Source: Chondrilla cf. caribensis
Lineage: Eukaryota > Porifera > Demospongiae > Chondrillida > Chondrillidae
Assembly: GCA_964020155.1 (NCBI GenBank)
Contig: OZ026550.1
Location: 2,702,352-2,766,351, forward strand
DNA: 64,000 nucleotides
Direction of reading: 5' to 3'
Below the pieces are notes generated by a model. That model was not told the DNA's origin, searched no databases, and saw only the letters and a list, made by a program, of their open reading frames with translations. The stretch's first letter is position 1, and the number at the start of each line of letters is the position of its first letter. Below are positions 39,562 through 50,823 of this stretch, piece after piece. Made by a program: the position numbers and the translations under genes.

Positions 39562-40790
39562 TCATCTATATTATCTTATCCAACAATAGACATGGTTACT
39601 AGCCAGTCTAAGTTATATGCCACACAAATGATACACATGGATATCCTGTACATGATCATACATGTAAAGTTACAAAAACTGAATTCTTCTACATAGTTTG
39701 ATATAACACCTGGGACAACGTCAACCATTAGGTTTTTATGGAAAATGCAATGAAACACAAGAATACGGGTTGGCTGTGCATTCTAGGTGTAAGGTGCAAA
39801 CAGGTTGGACTCTATATAGAATCCTTTACCTCAAAGCCTAATGTAGGTATCTGCCATGAGCTATAATATAGAATCATTGACAAGGATTACCATGTGTACA
39901 CACGAACCTCAGTGATATGTCAACATTGAGTGCCTTCTTGAAATACGACCATACGTCTCTAGTCTGTTGCAATTTGTACTATTGAAAGGGTATTTTGATG
40001 GCAACATATCATTGTATCCTGAAGATCAGTACAATCATCCAGTAATCCACCTAAATTCCCCCAAAGTCTTTGCAGTTGCCGTAGATTACTGATTATTCAA
40101 TGCATACAAAATTCAGTTTTTACACAGGCCAACACAGCTAGTAACAACCCAAATGAACACAGCATAACAGTGTAAGTAACAACTCAAATCAGCCAGATTA
40201 ACCCAGCTAGCATTTGCTGGCCATTAACCTCGGTAAATACTACTTGTATTTGCCATTATTAACCCCTTCATTTGTGCGCAAACAGGTGGTACCAACATAG
40301 GAAAATACAGGCTTACACAGGTGGTATCAACCCTGGTCAACACAAGGTGAAACAGTTGGTCAACCTAGATGAACACAAGCTGTAGCAGTTAGTAGCAACC
40401 CTTCACATCTTCATGAGTGACCCAAATGATATGATACTAACTCACCAATACATGACACAAACCCACTTTTGTATGCATTGTATATGTTTAATGTCTTCGA
40501 ATAATGAGTGTTAGATTCATATGCTGAAGATAAGAAGAGATCTCCAGTTCTTATTTTATGGATGTATTATATAGACCATCATGGATGTGACACCCTAATG
40601 CCTTGGGACTCGAACGACAAATGAATGCCATCACGATACAACCCAACAATGGTATTGGGATCCATATTATGTATAATAATATACTCTACTTTCTTTTATA
40701 CATATTACATGTGTATACGTTATGCTAATACAGCATTTCACTTCTTATTATATGTAAGTACAAAGAGATTTTCTTATACTTAAAGAAGTA
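39562..40790. other. Spacer between transposon and orphan unit
   Basis: No gene. 39690-40060 matches unit spacer DNA near 23920-24100 and 55900-56100. 40130-40400 has loose direct repeats around 'aacacag' and 'ggtaccaacat' that could be the end of another CACTA-type element, but I cannot define its limits. Confidence 0.45.
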
Positions 40791-40981
40791 CCATATAGCG
40801 GGAAATATTCGCGGGACAAAATTTTCACGGACTTCGCGGTTTGCCTAACATCCGTGAATTAGGCATTCTCGCTGTTCTGTCGCGTGACTCTGGCCAGCAT
40901 CCATGAAAATTTTATCAACAAATTTTCATTTTTGGAGCCATCCGCAAAAATTTTGTGCCGCGAAAATTTTCCGCTGTACGG
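40791..40981. mobile_element. 191-bp MITE with TA target duplication
   Basis: Inverted ends CCATATAGCGGGAAA and CCGTACAGCGGAAAA (reverse complement), each followed by an A/T stretch and CGCGG, with TA on both sides. The paralogous unit at about 10665 has the empty site ('aataagtatgttatttg'). Too short to code. Confidence 0.85.
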
Positions 40982-41814
40982 TATGTTATTTGCAATATAT
41001 ATACAACTTATTTTTTTAATACTATTCACAATGTTCAGCTCCAGACTGTGACTGGCCAGGAGTAGTTTTGTCTTCTGCATATATACACACAAATGTCTCA
41101 ATCAAATTCCCATTAAATTCTTCTATATTGACTGTACATATCTCCTCCACTTGCAGGTACCTTGTGTAGTGAAGGTGAAATTACATAATGTTAATACTTT
41201 CCAGTCAATGTCAATGCTGCTGTATGGTACCTTACCTTAGGATGCTTCTTTCTATGATGAGAGTAGCATTATGCTTGTAATAACTCCATGGTGAATATTG
41301 TCCCAAAGGCCAATCATCCACAGCTGAATGAGAGTTTTTAGTAAGGTTGTACATGCATGTATATACCTAGATATAAATATGCAATGTATCTAACAGTGTA
41401 TCATAGCGATCAGTATGTATTATGCATCTTGCTGCACATGTATCATGCTCTATTATTAATTTGGGAGCAACAAATTTGCATGGTTATTACTGAGATGAAG
41501 AATTAATCCAAGATCGAGTTCCTACATACTGTTAAAACGCTGGATAACATTATTGTAAGGCATGCACCAATGATGCCTTAACTAATGCACAGTGCATAGA
41601 TACACCATGTGCAGATGCAGACACTGCAATATGTCATGGCAATTATATAGCATGCTGAAGACCTCCGTCAATGCTGTGTATACTATTTCATCTTCTGCTA
41701 TTGTTTACTGGTATGCAAACCTCTGCACACTGCATATGCTAAGCTCCTATAACATGAAACAGACAACATGTACAGATACCAACACTACCATGTGTAAATG
41801 TGCTATGATAAGAG

Positions 41815-42015
41815 AAAGCAGGTCCACATGGACATCCTGGATATGAAATGATGGGTTGAAGGTTCTCAAGAACCACAAGAACCAAATTTATTAGACAAGG
41901 AAGCAAGATTTTTTACAGATACTGGATCAGCTAGGACCATAAAGAACGTCTGGAAATCAAGGAGCACTAGGAGAGGTTGGGGTGCTTTTTGAAGTCTTCA
42001 GTGAAGCCTACCAAG
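41815..42015 (+). pseudogene. Relic of a second collagen gene, copy before orphan exon 1
   Basis: Contains 'ggtccacatggacatcctgg', 'ctaggaccataaagaacgtc' and 'aatcaaggagcactaggaga' in the same order as at 26855. Frames are broken. Confidence 0.5.
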
Positions 42016-42597
42016 TAGCAAATCACATTATGGGAAGACATACAGTATTTCATTAGTGGTGGAACTATGCATGCATCACTAAATCAATTACTGTACCAAT
42101 AACCACAATCACATCATGCATGTTGGTGCAATTCAGGAGGTCACTGTGAATGCATATGACCATGTGTAGTACCTCATGATCTTTAGTGACCAAGTATTGA
42201 GTGTGTTTACAGCACCCTTCAAGGTTACTAAAAATGCATAACATTATGTTGTCCAAAATGATACCTTGGGTTGAAAGCATCTCCTAACCCAATTGCAACA
42301 TTCTTACTTAAACTTATGAATACTTTAATATCATAATGTAATCGTTCACATGTGAATCATGAAACCACTCATATCACATGTCTTTTGAATCATATTCTTT
42401 ATACACTTCACTTCCACTGCTTAGGCTATAAAATGTTCAATGTGCAATATGATATCATCAAATCAAATCCTGAAACAGTGCACAGATTATGTGGAAAATA
42501 TAGCATTGCACAATGATGTATTCTTGTTTTCTTCAGACTTCTCATATTATTTGTATTGGATTATTATTGCAACTAATCACATAGATCACGAAATGTG

Positions 42598-42631
42598 CAC
42601 AAACACACAGACACACACACACACTATACAT

Positions 42632-42695
<64 letters not shown>

Positions 42696-42740
42696 CCACG
42701 CATACACACACAAACACATGCACACACACTAGAATCGACT
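42598..42740. repeat. (CA)n microsatellite upstream of orphan exon 1
   Basis: CA tract with a short 'ctatacataaac' break, ~250 bp before the orphan ATG. Confidence 0.95.
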
Positions 42741-42991
42741 TGTTTACGCCAAAACAGAATTACTAAGGATTCCACATGAGGTGTGGGGCATTGGGTTTTT
42801 ATCAATTCCCATTCTCTGTCAATATAAACTGAAGCACCATAATAATATTATTATATATACAAGATCTACATGGGACATAACTAAGAATGAAATATCATCG
42901 AAACTAGGCCTGACCATAAATATTGCCTGTTCACTTGTGGTTACCACAAACTAGCACTGAGAAATTTAGAGTATTGATTGGAGCTACAGTT

Positions 42992-43189
42992 ATGGCTCTG
43001 AGCATTCAGGTCTTTGTACAAGTGGCTCTTTTGTTTTGAGTTGTGACTACCACTATGGGGGTATCACTGATTTGCATAAGGCAATTTCAGAGCTTGAGAA
43101 CAAAGTGAAGGTGTCACAAGAAGAAATCAAGTTACTTCACTATTTGATAGAACAGTTGGAGAAGAGACTGCAACAACTTGAGGTGGAAG
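42992..43189 (+). pseudogene. Orphan collagen exon 1 (leader and coiled coil)
   Basis: Starts ATGGCTCTGAGCATTCAGG like its sisters. A TGA at 43037 cuts the leader (sisters have a Cys codon there), and the run of G is five rather than six, which shifts the frame. The coiled coil after that is open, with a good donor (GTGAGT). No collagen exon follows before the next unit begins at ~44460. The unit was probably truncated by unequal recombination. Confidence 0.82.
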
Positions 43190-43979
43190 GTGAGTTTAGT
43201 GAGGTCCAAATACAACCTGTGCTTCCTATAGCTACTCTTCACAGATATTATTCAGGACTATCCACCTGGCAGTGTTGACTATAGAGTTTATGCGTTTACA
43301 TCACTGTATGATATCCTCCCACATGGGTGAGTGGCAGGAACATACATTAATGAATAGAGAAAGGTGAGTTCAATGGAGAAACTCTACTCTTCAGTCCTGT
43401 TAGCCAGGCTTATCTGATCCTATTCTTCATTCTTGGTATTTTAAGATTGTCCGTATTTTTAACACAATATATACTGCTAGGTGTGCAAATACAATTAAAA
43501 AAATCTCTGATTACCTAATTGAAAATTGTGCTTGAGTTGGTTTCAAGCTTAGACAATTTGAATGCAAATGAATGATCTACATCCAAAATGACTTTAAATG
43601 CCTAAATTTGCTACTTACCTAAATGTACCATACTTTCTTAGTAATACCCTCATTTACATTCATGTACCAATCAATACTTTACATATATGGTACACAAGTT
43701 AGTTTGTGTATACAAGCTTTTGCAATTGGTCGAAAAAAGCACTTATAGGTTGTGGCGGATGTGCATACAGTTATCTGCCAACACATGCATAGGTTTCTGT
43801 GGATAATATACCCATTACTTTTCAGCATTTTGTATTCAAAAATCGTACATTTACACCTCCAATTCATTGAACTCCAGGCAAATAATGTTATATTTAAGTA
43901 TCGAGAAGTACTTTATAGCGAAAGCAGTATAATAGTAATAATTTAAGAAATGCTTTATAAAAAGAAAAGTAGCAGTTTT

Positions 43980-44250
43980 ATTCACTTTTCTTCATCCAAC
44001 AGACTTTGTTCATCACATTTCTCACATTGTAATCAACAATAATCTTTGGCTCTTTGCGACCAATAGGAAATTGCTGATAACATGTCTCCCGAATAACATC
44101 TATTTTAAGTTTGTTCAGCGCCTGCTTCCCATCAACTCTTTCAACATAGGAGACAATTATTCCGTGAAGAGGATCACAGTCAATCTTCCTGCAAGCATTC
44201 TACCCTTATGTGTATAATATAGCGTATGCTGTGCTGAAATTAAACCTCGA
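43980..44250 (-). pseudogene. Antisense coding relic, copy after orphan exon 1
   Basis: Minus-strand reading ACRKIDCDPLHGIIVSYVER, then GRKEPKII, then VRNVMNKVCWMKKSE and a stop. This is the longest single-frame copy of the three in the window (others at 345 and 13270). Family unknown. Confidence 0.42.
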
Positions 44251-44469
44251 CCTTTACCCTTTGTCTATATGCATACGTCTATGATGCTAAAACTTTACAG
44301 GTATACCCTGCATGCATGCACGTGGACAAATTGTGTGGGATAACTGCAGTTAGGAGCAACTGTTCCAGTGGATGTACAAAGATAAATTTTGTTGTGTATT
44401 TAACGTAGCTATCATTTTATGACTAAAAAGCTCTTATGTAAGAAATCGATGTCAAACTCTATCTATACA

Positions 44470-44545
44470 ATTTAATGAGGTAATCAAGAAGCATTAGGAA
44501 ATACTGAAGCTACACAAGTGAGTGCTTTCGAAGGATTTAGTGAAA
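44470..44545 (+). pseudogene. Relic tail of a second collagen gene, copy in unit F
   Basis: Only the 3' end remains: 'aatcaagaagcattaggaaatactgaagc' and 'acacaagtgagtgc', matching the tail at 27010-27050 and 57235-57283. Confidence 0.45.
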
Positions 44546-44949
44546 TTTACAATTAGCTAATGACATTATGGGGAATTATTTCATTACTGATACAACTTAC
44601 ATACATTACTAAATCAGTTACTGTAACAATAGCCATAAAAAGGCTATGTAAGTATAATCAAGACAGGTCAGGTAGCCACTGATACTGCATGTGCCCATGA
44701 GTAGTACCCCATGAACAGTCTAGAAATTCAAGATGTTTAGTGACCAAATGCTCAGAAAAGCATGGTTACAGCACTCTTTAAGGTTTACTAAGAATGCATA
44801 CAATGTCCAACATGACATGATACCTTGGTTAGAAAGCATCTCCTAACCCAAGATTTCTAATTAATATTACTAAGCATGGTAATCCATACTGCCATATAAA
44901 CACTATTATAATTATAATTATTATTGTTGCATAACACATCCCACAATGT

Positions 44950-44963
44950 ACACATGTACACAT

Positions 44964-45022
<59 letters not shown>

Positions 45023-45117
45023 CACACACACACACACAGATACACACACACACATGCACACATGAACACACGGAAACCACCCACCCACCCAACCGCCCTC
45101 ACACACACATGCACGCA

Positions 45118-45160
<43 letters not shown>

Positions 45161-45162
45161 AT
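44950..45162. repeat. (CA)n microsatellite upstream of gene F
   Basis: Two CA runs separated by a C-rich stretch (cacccacccacccaaccgcc). Confidence 0.95.
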
Positions 45163-45347
45163 TTCAATCAACTTGTTTACACCAAACCAGAATTACTAGG
45201 GATTCCATAACTTGTGGTGTGGGGGTAAGGGGTTCCCATTTCAATTCCCATTCTTTGCCAATACAATGGAAAGCACGTACCATACGCACAGCTATACATT
45301 GTGCAAACTGGAAATACACAATGAATATCATTAAAATTGGCCCTAAC

Positions 45348-45355
45348 TATAAAAA
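45348..45355 (+). promoter_or_regulatory. TATA box of gene F
   Basis: TATAAAAA in the conserved 'aactataaaaactgcctg', 76 bases before the ATG at 45424. Confidence 0.55.
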
Positions 45356-45423
45356 CTGCCTGACAGTGTTCTCTTGTGGTTACCACAAACAAGAAGTTTA
45401 GAGCATTGACCGGAGCTACAGTT

Positions 45424-47221
45424 ATGGCTCCAAAATTCAGATCTTTATACAAGTGGCTCTTTTGTTTTGCGTGGTGACTACTAGTATGGGGGGTATCACT
45501 GATTTGTATAAGACAGTTTCAGAACTTGAGAACAAGGTGAAGGTGTCACAAGAAGAAATCAAGTCACTTCACCAGTTGACAGAGCAGTTGGAGAAGAGAC
45601 TACAACAGCTTGAATTGAAAGGTGAGATTAGTGAGGCTCAAATTCAACCTGCAAATCCTTACTTTTCATGCCTGTTAGTCAGGACTATCCGCCAGTTGAC
45701 TACAGATTTTATGGGGTTAATGTCACTGTATGATATCCTCCCACATGGGTGAGTGGCAAGAATGTATACTATTAGAATAGAGAATGGTGACTTCAACAAT
45801 TACATCAAAGGAGAAACTTTTCCAAACATTTTGAAATCACTATGACCTGTAAGTTAGATGTACAAGCATTCATTACTCAGCATTGACATTAAGCCAGTAA
45901 TTTGATCATGATAAACTTTGTTGGGTTGCTGCCATCACATGCTAATCTTTTGGTCCTGTTTTAAGGTCTGAAAGAACTTTCGGCAAAGCTATTGTATTCA
46001 TAATCTACTCCAGCTTTTAATTCTCGACATGTCAAAGAACATGTCACTTTATTAACAAATTACAGGAGAATCTGTGCCTGTTGTCCCAGCTAGGGATATG
46101 TACAGGCTAAGATTCTATTTTGAAAACATTATTATTAATCGAAATAAAATCATGTTGCTAATTTGAATTGAAAAGACTCCTTGTTTTCTATACAGATAAA
46201 CTCTTGGAAAGAACGAAACGTCAAGATAGTTGTATTTGTCCACCTGGACCACAAGGTAATAGAGGACTACCAGGAGTGGATGGGATAAATGGAACGAAGG
46301 GTGAGAAGGGAGAGCTAGGATTGCCAGGAACTCCAGGACCCCAGGGAACACAAGGACTTAATGGAACAAAGGGTGAACGAGGAGAAAGAGGACAACCAGG
46401 GAATGTTGGACAGAAAGGTGAACCAGGACTGAAAGGAGACAAAGGAGTACCAGGACGGAATGGAAATGATGGTAAAAGAGGAGAACCTGGAAAGAAGGGT
46501 GAAAAGGGAGAGCCAGGACCAAAAGGAGAAAGAGGAGCCCAAGGAGATGCAGGACCACAAGGACCACCAGGACTTGATGGAACAAACGGAGAACAAGGAG
46601 AAAGAGGACCATCAGGGAATGTTGGACAGAGAGGTGAACCAGGACTGAAAGGAGATACAGGGGTGCCAGGATTCAATGGTAAAAGAGGAAAACCTGGAAA
46701 GAAGGGTGATGAAGGAAAGCCAGGACCACAAGGAGAAAGAGGACCACAAGGGCCACAGGGACTTAATGGAACAAAGGGAGAAAAGGGTGAACTAGGAAAT
46801 CAAGGAGTTAATGGAACAAAAGGTGTACAAGGAGAAACAGGACAACCAGGAATGAAAGGGGACTTAATGGAACAGATGGTAAAAGAGGAGAACCCGGAAA
46901 GAAGGGTGATGAAGGAAAGTCAGGACCACAAGGAGTAATAGGACCACAAGGACCACCAGGACTTAAGGGAAGAAAGGGAGAAAAGGGTAAACTAGGAGAT
47001 CAAGGAGTTAATGGAACAAAAGGTGAATGTGGAGAAAGAGGACCACCAGGGAATGTTGGACAGAAAGGAGACACAGGAGTACCAGGACTTAATGGAATAA
47101 ACGGTGGGAGGGGAGAACGTGGAAAGAAGGGTGATGAAGGAGAACAAGGACCACGAGGACCACCAGGACCACGAGGACCACCAGGACCGCCAGGACCACT
47201 AGGACCATCAATTACAGGATA
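45424..47221 (+). pseudogene. Collagen gene F, two frameshifts
   Basis: Exon 1 is 45424-45621. One base is missing near 45432 compared with sisters (CCAAAATTC instead of CCAAGCATTC), so the ATG frame ends at a TGA; no other in-frame ATG restores the leader. The coiled coil is open. The collagen exon starts at 46196 with [20 protein letters not shown] (an R-T-K-R site). The Gly-X-Y frame is open to ~46860, shifts within 'atgaaaggggac', and continues in another frame to the stop at 47219 with a GPSITG end like gene E. The helix would be long (about 330 residues). It is either a recent pseudogene or a copy with assembly errors. Confidence 0.75.
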
Positions 47222-47586
47222 ACCAGGAGAAAATGGAACGTGCATATTAGCGCTACCAGAAAACTAAGGTTTTGGAAAAAAAAAAACAAATAAATAACTG
47301 AGGTGAATACAGATTCTGAATAACATTTGTAGCAAAATGCAAACATTCTCCATTATAATGATAGAAACTAAAAATTTAAAGTATATGAAATTTAGTCCCC
47401 GATAATTATGCATTGTTCAATATACACCTGTGGACGTATGTACAACATGAAACCATTATGTACTCATGACTTCATGGTATAATAATTATTATGCTTTTTG
47501 CAGTATGCAAAATAGTGCCATGTACTCTTAGGTAAATAAATATGCATATGCACCAATAGCGATATTCAAACAATTCTTTTTACAAA

Positions 47587-47632
47587 TTAATCGTTCGTGC
47601 AATGTTTCACCCATCATGGGTTCTTCAGGCAC
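47587..47632 (-). ncRNA. Hammerhead-ribozyme-like motif, left arm
   Basis: On the minus strand: GTGC, CTGAAGA, a perfect ACCC-ATGAT-GGGT hairpin, GAAAC, ATT, GCAC. This is the order stem I, core, stem II, core, cleavage triplet (NUH = ATT), stem I. One core base differs from CUGAUGA (A for U). It resembles the short-stem-III type of hammerheads found in Penelope-like retroelements. Confidence 0.5.
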
Positions 47633-47656
47633 ATAAAATATATTATATTATTATAT

Positions 47657-47703
47657 GTGCCTGATGAAGCCTGTGATTGGTGAAACATTGCACGAATGTT
47701 TAA
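47657..47703 (+). ncRNA. Hammerhead-ribozyme-like motif, right arm
   Basis: Inverted copy of the left arm: GTGC, a perfect CTGATGA core, a weakened stem II (GCC...GGT with a bulged A), GAAAC, ATT, GCAC. The two arms face each other across 24 bp of AT-rich DNA. A third partial copy ('tgcaatgtttcaccca') lies at 47708-47724. Confidence 0.5.
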
Positions 47704-47889
47704 TTTGTGCAATGTTTCACCCATTTCACTTCAACTGCTTAGGCTACAAAATGTTCAATATGAAATCATCAAATGAAATCATAATTATGTAGGTGGGGAA
47801 TATTTTATTGCACAATAATGTAATCTCGTTTTTTTCAGACTTCTTGTCAGGTATTATTAGATTACTATTACAACTAAACACATTATTGT

Positions 47890-47921
47890 GCACAAACACA
47901 CAGACACACCAACACATGCAT

Positions 47922-47960
<39 letters not shown>
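47890..47960. repeat. (CA)n microsatellite
   Basis: CA run inside a partial copy of the exon 1 upstream region. The flanking text resembles that before gene B, but no exon follows; the next unit's spacer begins at ~48100. Confidence 0.92.
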
Positions 47961-48451
47961 TACTAGAATCAATTTGTTTACACCAAAGCAGAAATTCTAT
48001 GGATTCAACAGTATTGTTGCGTATGGGTATGGGGTTCTCATATCAATTCCTATTCTCTGTCAATATCAACTGAAGCACTATATGCACACAGCAATACATT
48101 CCTTAACTTGTGGTGTGGGGGTATGGGTTCTCATTTCTAATTACATTATAGGGAATGATTATAAGGCAAGTCAGGTAGCCACTGTAACTGCATATGCCCA
48201 TGAGTAGTACCCCATGAACAGTCCAGAAATTCAAAATGTTTAGTGACAAAATGCTCAGACTAAGTGTGTTAACAGCACTCTTCAAGGTTTACTAAGAATG
48301 CATAAAATGTCCAACATGATATGATACCTTGATTAGAAAGCAACTCCTAACCAAAGATTCCTAAATTAATGTTACTAAGGCATGGTAATCCATACTGCAA
48401 TATAAACACTAACATTATAATTATTATTGTTGCAAAACATAGATCCCACGA

Positions 48452-48452
48452 T

Positions 48453-48505
<53 letters not shown>

Positions 48506-48532
48506 CACACACACACACACACACACACACAA
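48452..48532. repeat. (CA)n microsatellite upstream of gene G
   Basis: CA run of ~78 bases with one TG break, ending ~240 bp before the ATG. Confidence 0.95.
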
Positions 48533-48711
48533 GTTTCAATCAACTTGTTTACACCAAACCAGAATTACTAGGGATTCCATAACTTGTGGTGTGGGGGTAC
48601 TGGGTTCTCATTTCAATTCCCATTTTCTGTTAATATCAATGGAAAGCACCATACACTATACATTGTGCAAACTAGAAATGCACAATGAATATCATCAAAA
48701 GTGGGCCTGAC

Positions 48712-48719
48712 TATAAAAA
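48712..48719 (+). promoter_or_regulatory. TATA box of gene G
   Basis: TATAAAAA, 60 bases before the ATG of an intact gene, in the block conserved with gene C. Confidence 0.65.
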
Positions 48720-48771
48720 CTGCCTGTTCTCTTGTGGTTTCCACAAATGAGTATTGACTGGAGTTACAGTT

Positions 48772-50364
48772 ATGGCTCCAAGCATTCAGGTCTTTGTACA
48801 AGTGGTTCTTGTGCTTTGTGTGGTAACTACCAGTATGGGGGAGATCATTGATTTGCATAAGACAGTTTCAGAACTTGAAAACAAAGTGAAGGTGTCACAA
48901 GAGGAAATCGAGTCACTTCACCATTTGATAAAACAGTTAGAAAAGAGACTACAACAACTTGAAGTGAAAGGTGAGTTTGGTGGGGTTCAAATACAACCTG
49001 CAGTCCCTACTTTTCATGCCTGTTAGCCAGGACTATCCTCCCATGGTCTTATGTCATGTATGATATTCTCCCACGTGGGTGAATGGCAAGAATGTACACT
49101 ATTAGAATAGAGAATACATGGTGACTTCAACAACTGCATCAATGAAGAAACTAATTCCAAACATTTTTAAAAACACTATGACCTGATAGTTGGATGTACA
49201 AGCATTCATTACTCAGCATTGACATTAAGCAGAAATTTAATCATGATAAACTTTGTTGGGTTGTTATTATCGCATGAAAGAACTTTCAGTGAATATTTTG
49301 CATAAAAAATCTAATCCAGTTTTTAATTCTCGAAATGTCTGACTCAAGATTGTCCATCTTTTAATTCCATATATTTTATACTATATGGATGTGCGCTATG
49401 TGTTGATATAGATACATTGCTACATTCCAGTATCTAGATATGATGAAGTCAATAGTATTATAATAATGGCATGTAAATCTGATCAGCATGGCTTTCATTT
49501 AGATGCATAACCACACTGAACAATCGACTCACTTTTAAATACAGGAGAATACGTATGTGCCTGCTGTCTCAGCTAGGGATATGTGCAGGTTAAGATTCTA
49601 TATTGAAATATGTGTTAATCCAAACAAAATCATTTTGCTAATTTGGATTATAAAGACTCATGATTGTTTTCTAAACAGATATACTCTTGGAAAGAACCAG
49701 AAGACAAGATGTTTGCAATTGTCCAGCTGGACCAAAAGGGGTTAGAGGAACACCGGGAGTGGGTGGGATAAATGGAACGAAGGGTGAAAAGGGAGAGCTA
49801 GGATTGCCAGGATCTCCAGGACCCCAGGGAACACAAGGACTTAATGGAACAAAGGGTGAACAAGGAGAAAGAGGACAACCAGGGAATGTTGGACCGAAAG
49901 GTGAACCAGGAGTGAAAGGAGACACAGGGGTGCCAGGACTTAATGGAACAAATGGTGAACAAGGAGAAACAGGACAACCAGGGAATGTTGGACAGAAAGG
50001 TGAACCAGGAGTGAAAGGAGACAGAGGAGTGCCAGGACTTAATGGAACTAAGGGGGAAAGAGGAAAAACAGGACAATCAGGGACTGTTGGACAGAAAGGT
50101 GAACCAGGAATGAAAGGAGAACAAGGTGATAGAGGAAACAAGGGAAAACAAGGGAAAAAGGGAAAACCAGGACCACCAGGACCAACAGGACCACCAGGAC
50201 CACCAGGACCAACAGGACCACCAGGACCAACAGGACCACCAGGACCACCAGGACCAACAGGACCAACAGGACCACCAGGACCACCAGAACCACCAGGACC
50301 ACCAGGACCACCAGGACAACCAGAACCAAGAGGACCACAAGGAACAACAGAACTACCAGGATAA
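48772..50364 (+). CDS. Collagen gene G, coiled coil plus Gly-X-Y, intact
   Basis: Exons 48772-48970 and 49679-50364 join in phase 1 (donor GTGAGT, acceptor 'ttctaaacag'); 885 bases, 294 aa. Residues 1-25 are a hydrophobic leader ([20 protein letters not shown]). Residues ~28-75 form seven heptads ([20 protein letters not shown] onward). [14 protein letters not shown] follows, with R-T-R-R and a CxC pair, then about 70 Gly-X-Y triplets. The helix has four N-G-T sequons, three of them in LNGT(K/N)GE blocks, and ends in a long GPP/GPT-rich stretch where a few Gly are replaced by Glu (EPP, EPR, ELP). There is no C-terminal domain. The product should be a secreted or membrane-anchored homotrimer of the extracellular matrix or cell surface. 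Confidence 0.87.
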
Positions 50365-50823
50365 CCAGGAGAGAATGGAATATGCCCATTAGCGCTACCA
50401 GAAAATTAAGGTTGTGGTTGAAAAAGGAAACAAACAAAATTAATAACCATGGTGAATACAGAATAACATTTGTGGTATGATCCAAGCATTCTCCATTATA
50501 ATAATAGATTCTGAAACTAAAATTATAAAGCATATGCAATTTAGTCCCCAAAATTTACGCATTTTTTTCAATATACACCCGTGAAAGTATGTACATGACC
50601 GCATGGTATAATTAATATTACGTTTTTTTTCAGTATGCAAAATAGTGCCATGTAAGGTACATAATATTTAATATGTATATGCACCAATTATTCAATCTAG
50701 GCTCTTATATTGTAAGGTAAGGTTGGTTGAAGGAATCTGGTGGCTGCAATCGTAACTGCACCATTCTCTTAGTCTGACCAGAGGGATCCCACTTCTGACA
50801 CCATGTCATATTATGGTCACTGC
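50365..50823. other. 3' flank of gene G
   Basis: Shared flank up to ~50715, then unrelated sequence leading to the second BEN-type element. No gene. Confidence 0.5.

Noticed and set aside
40130..40400. A third CACTA-type element
   Set aside because: Loose direct repeats resemble a subterminal region, but I could find no inverted ends or partner side.
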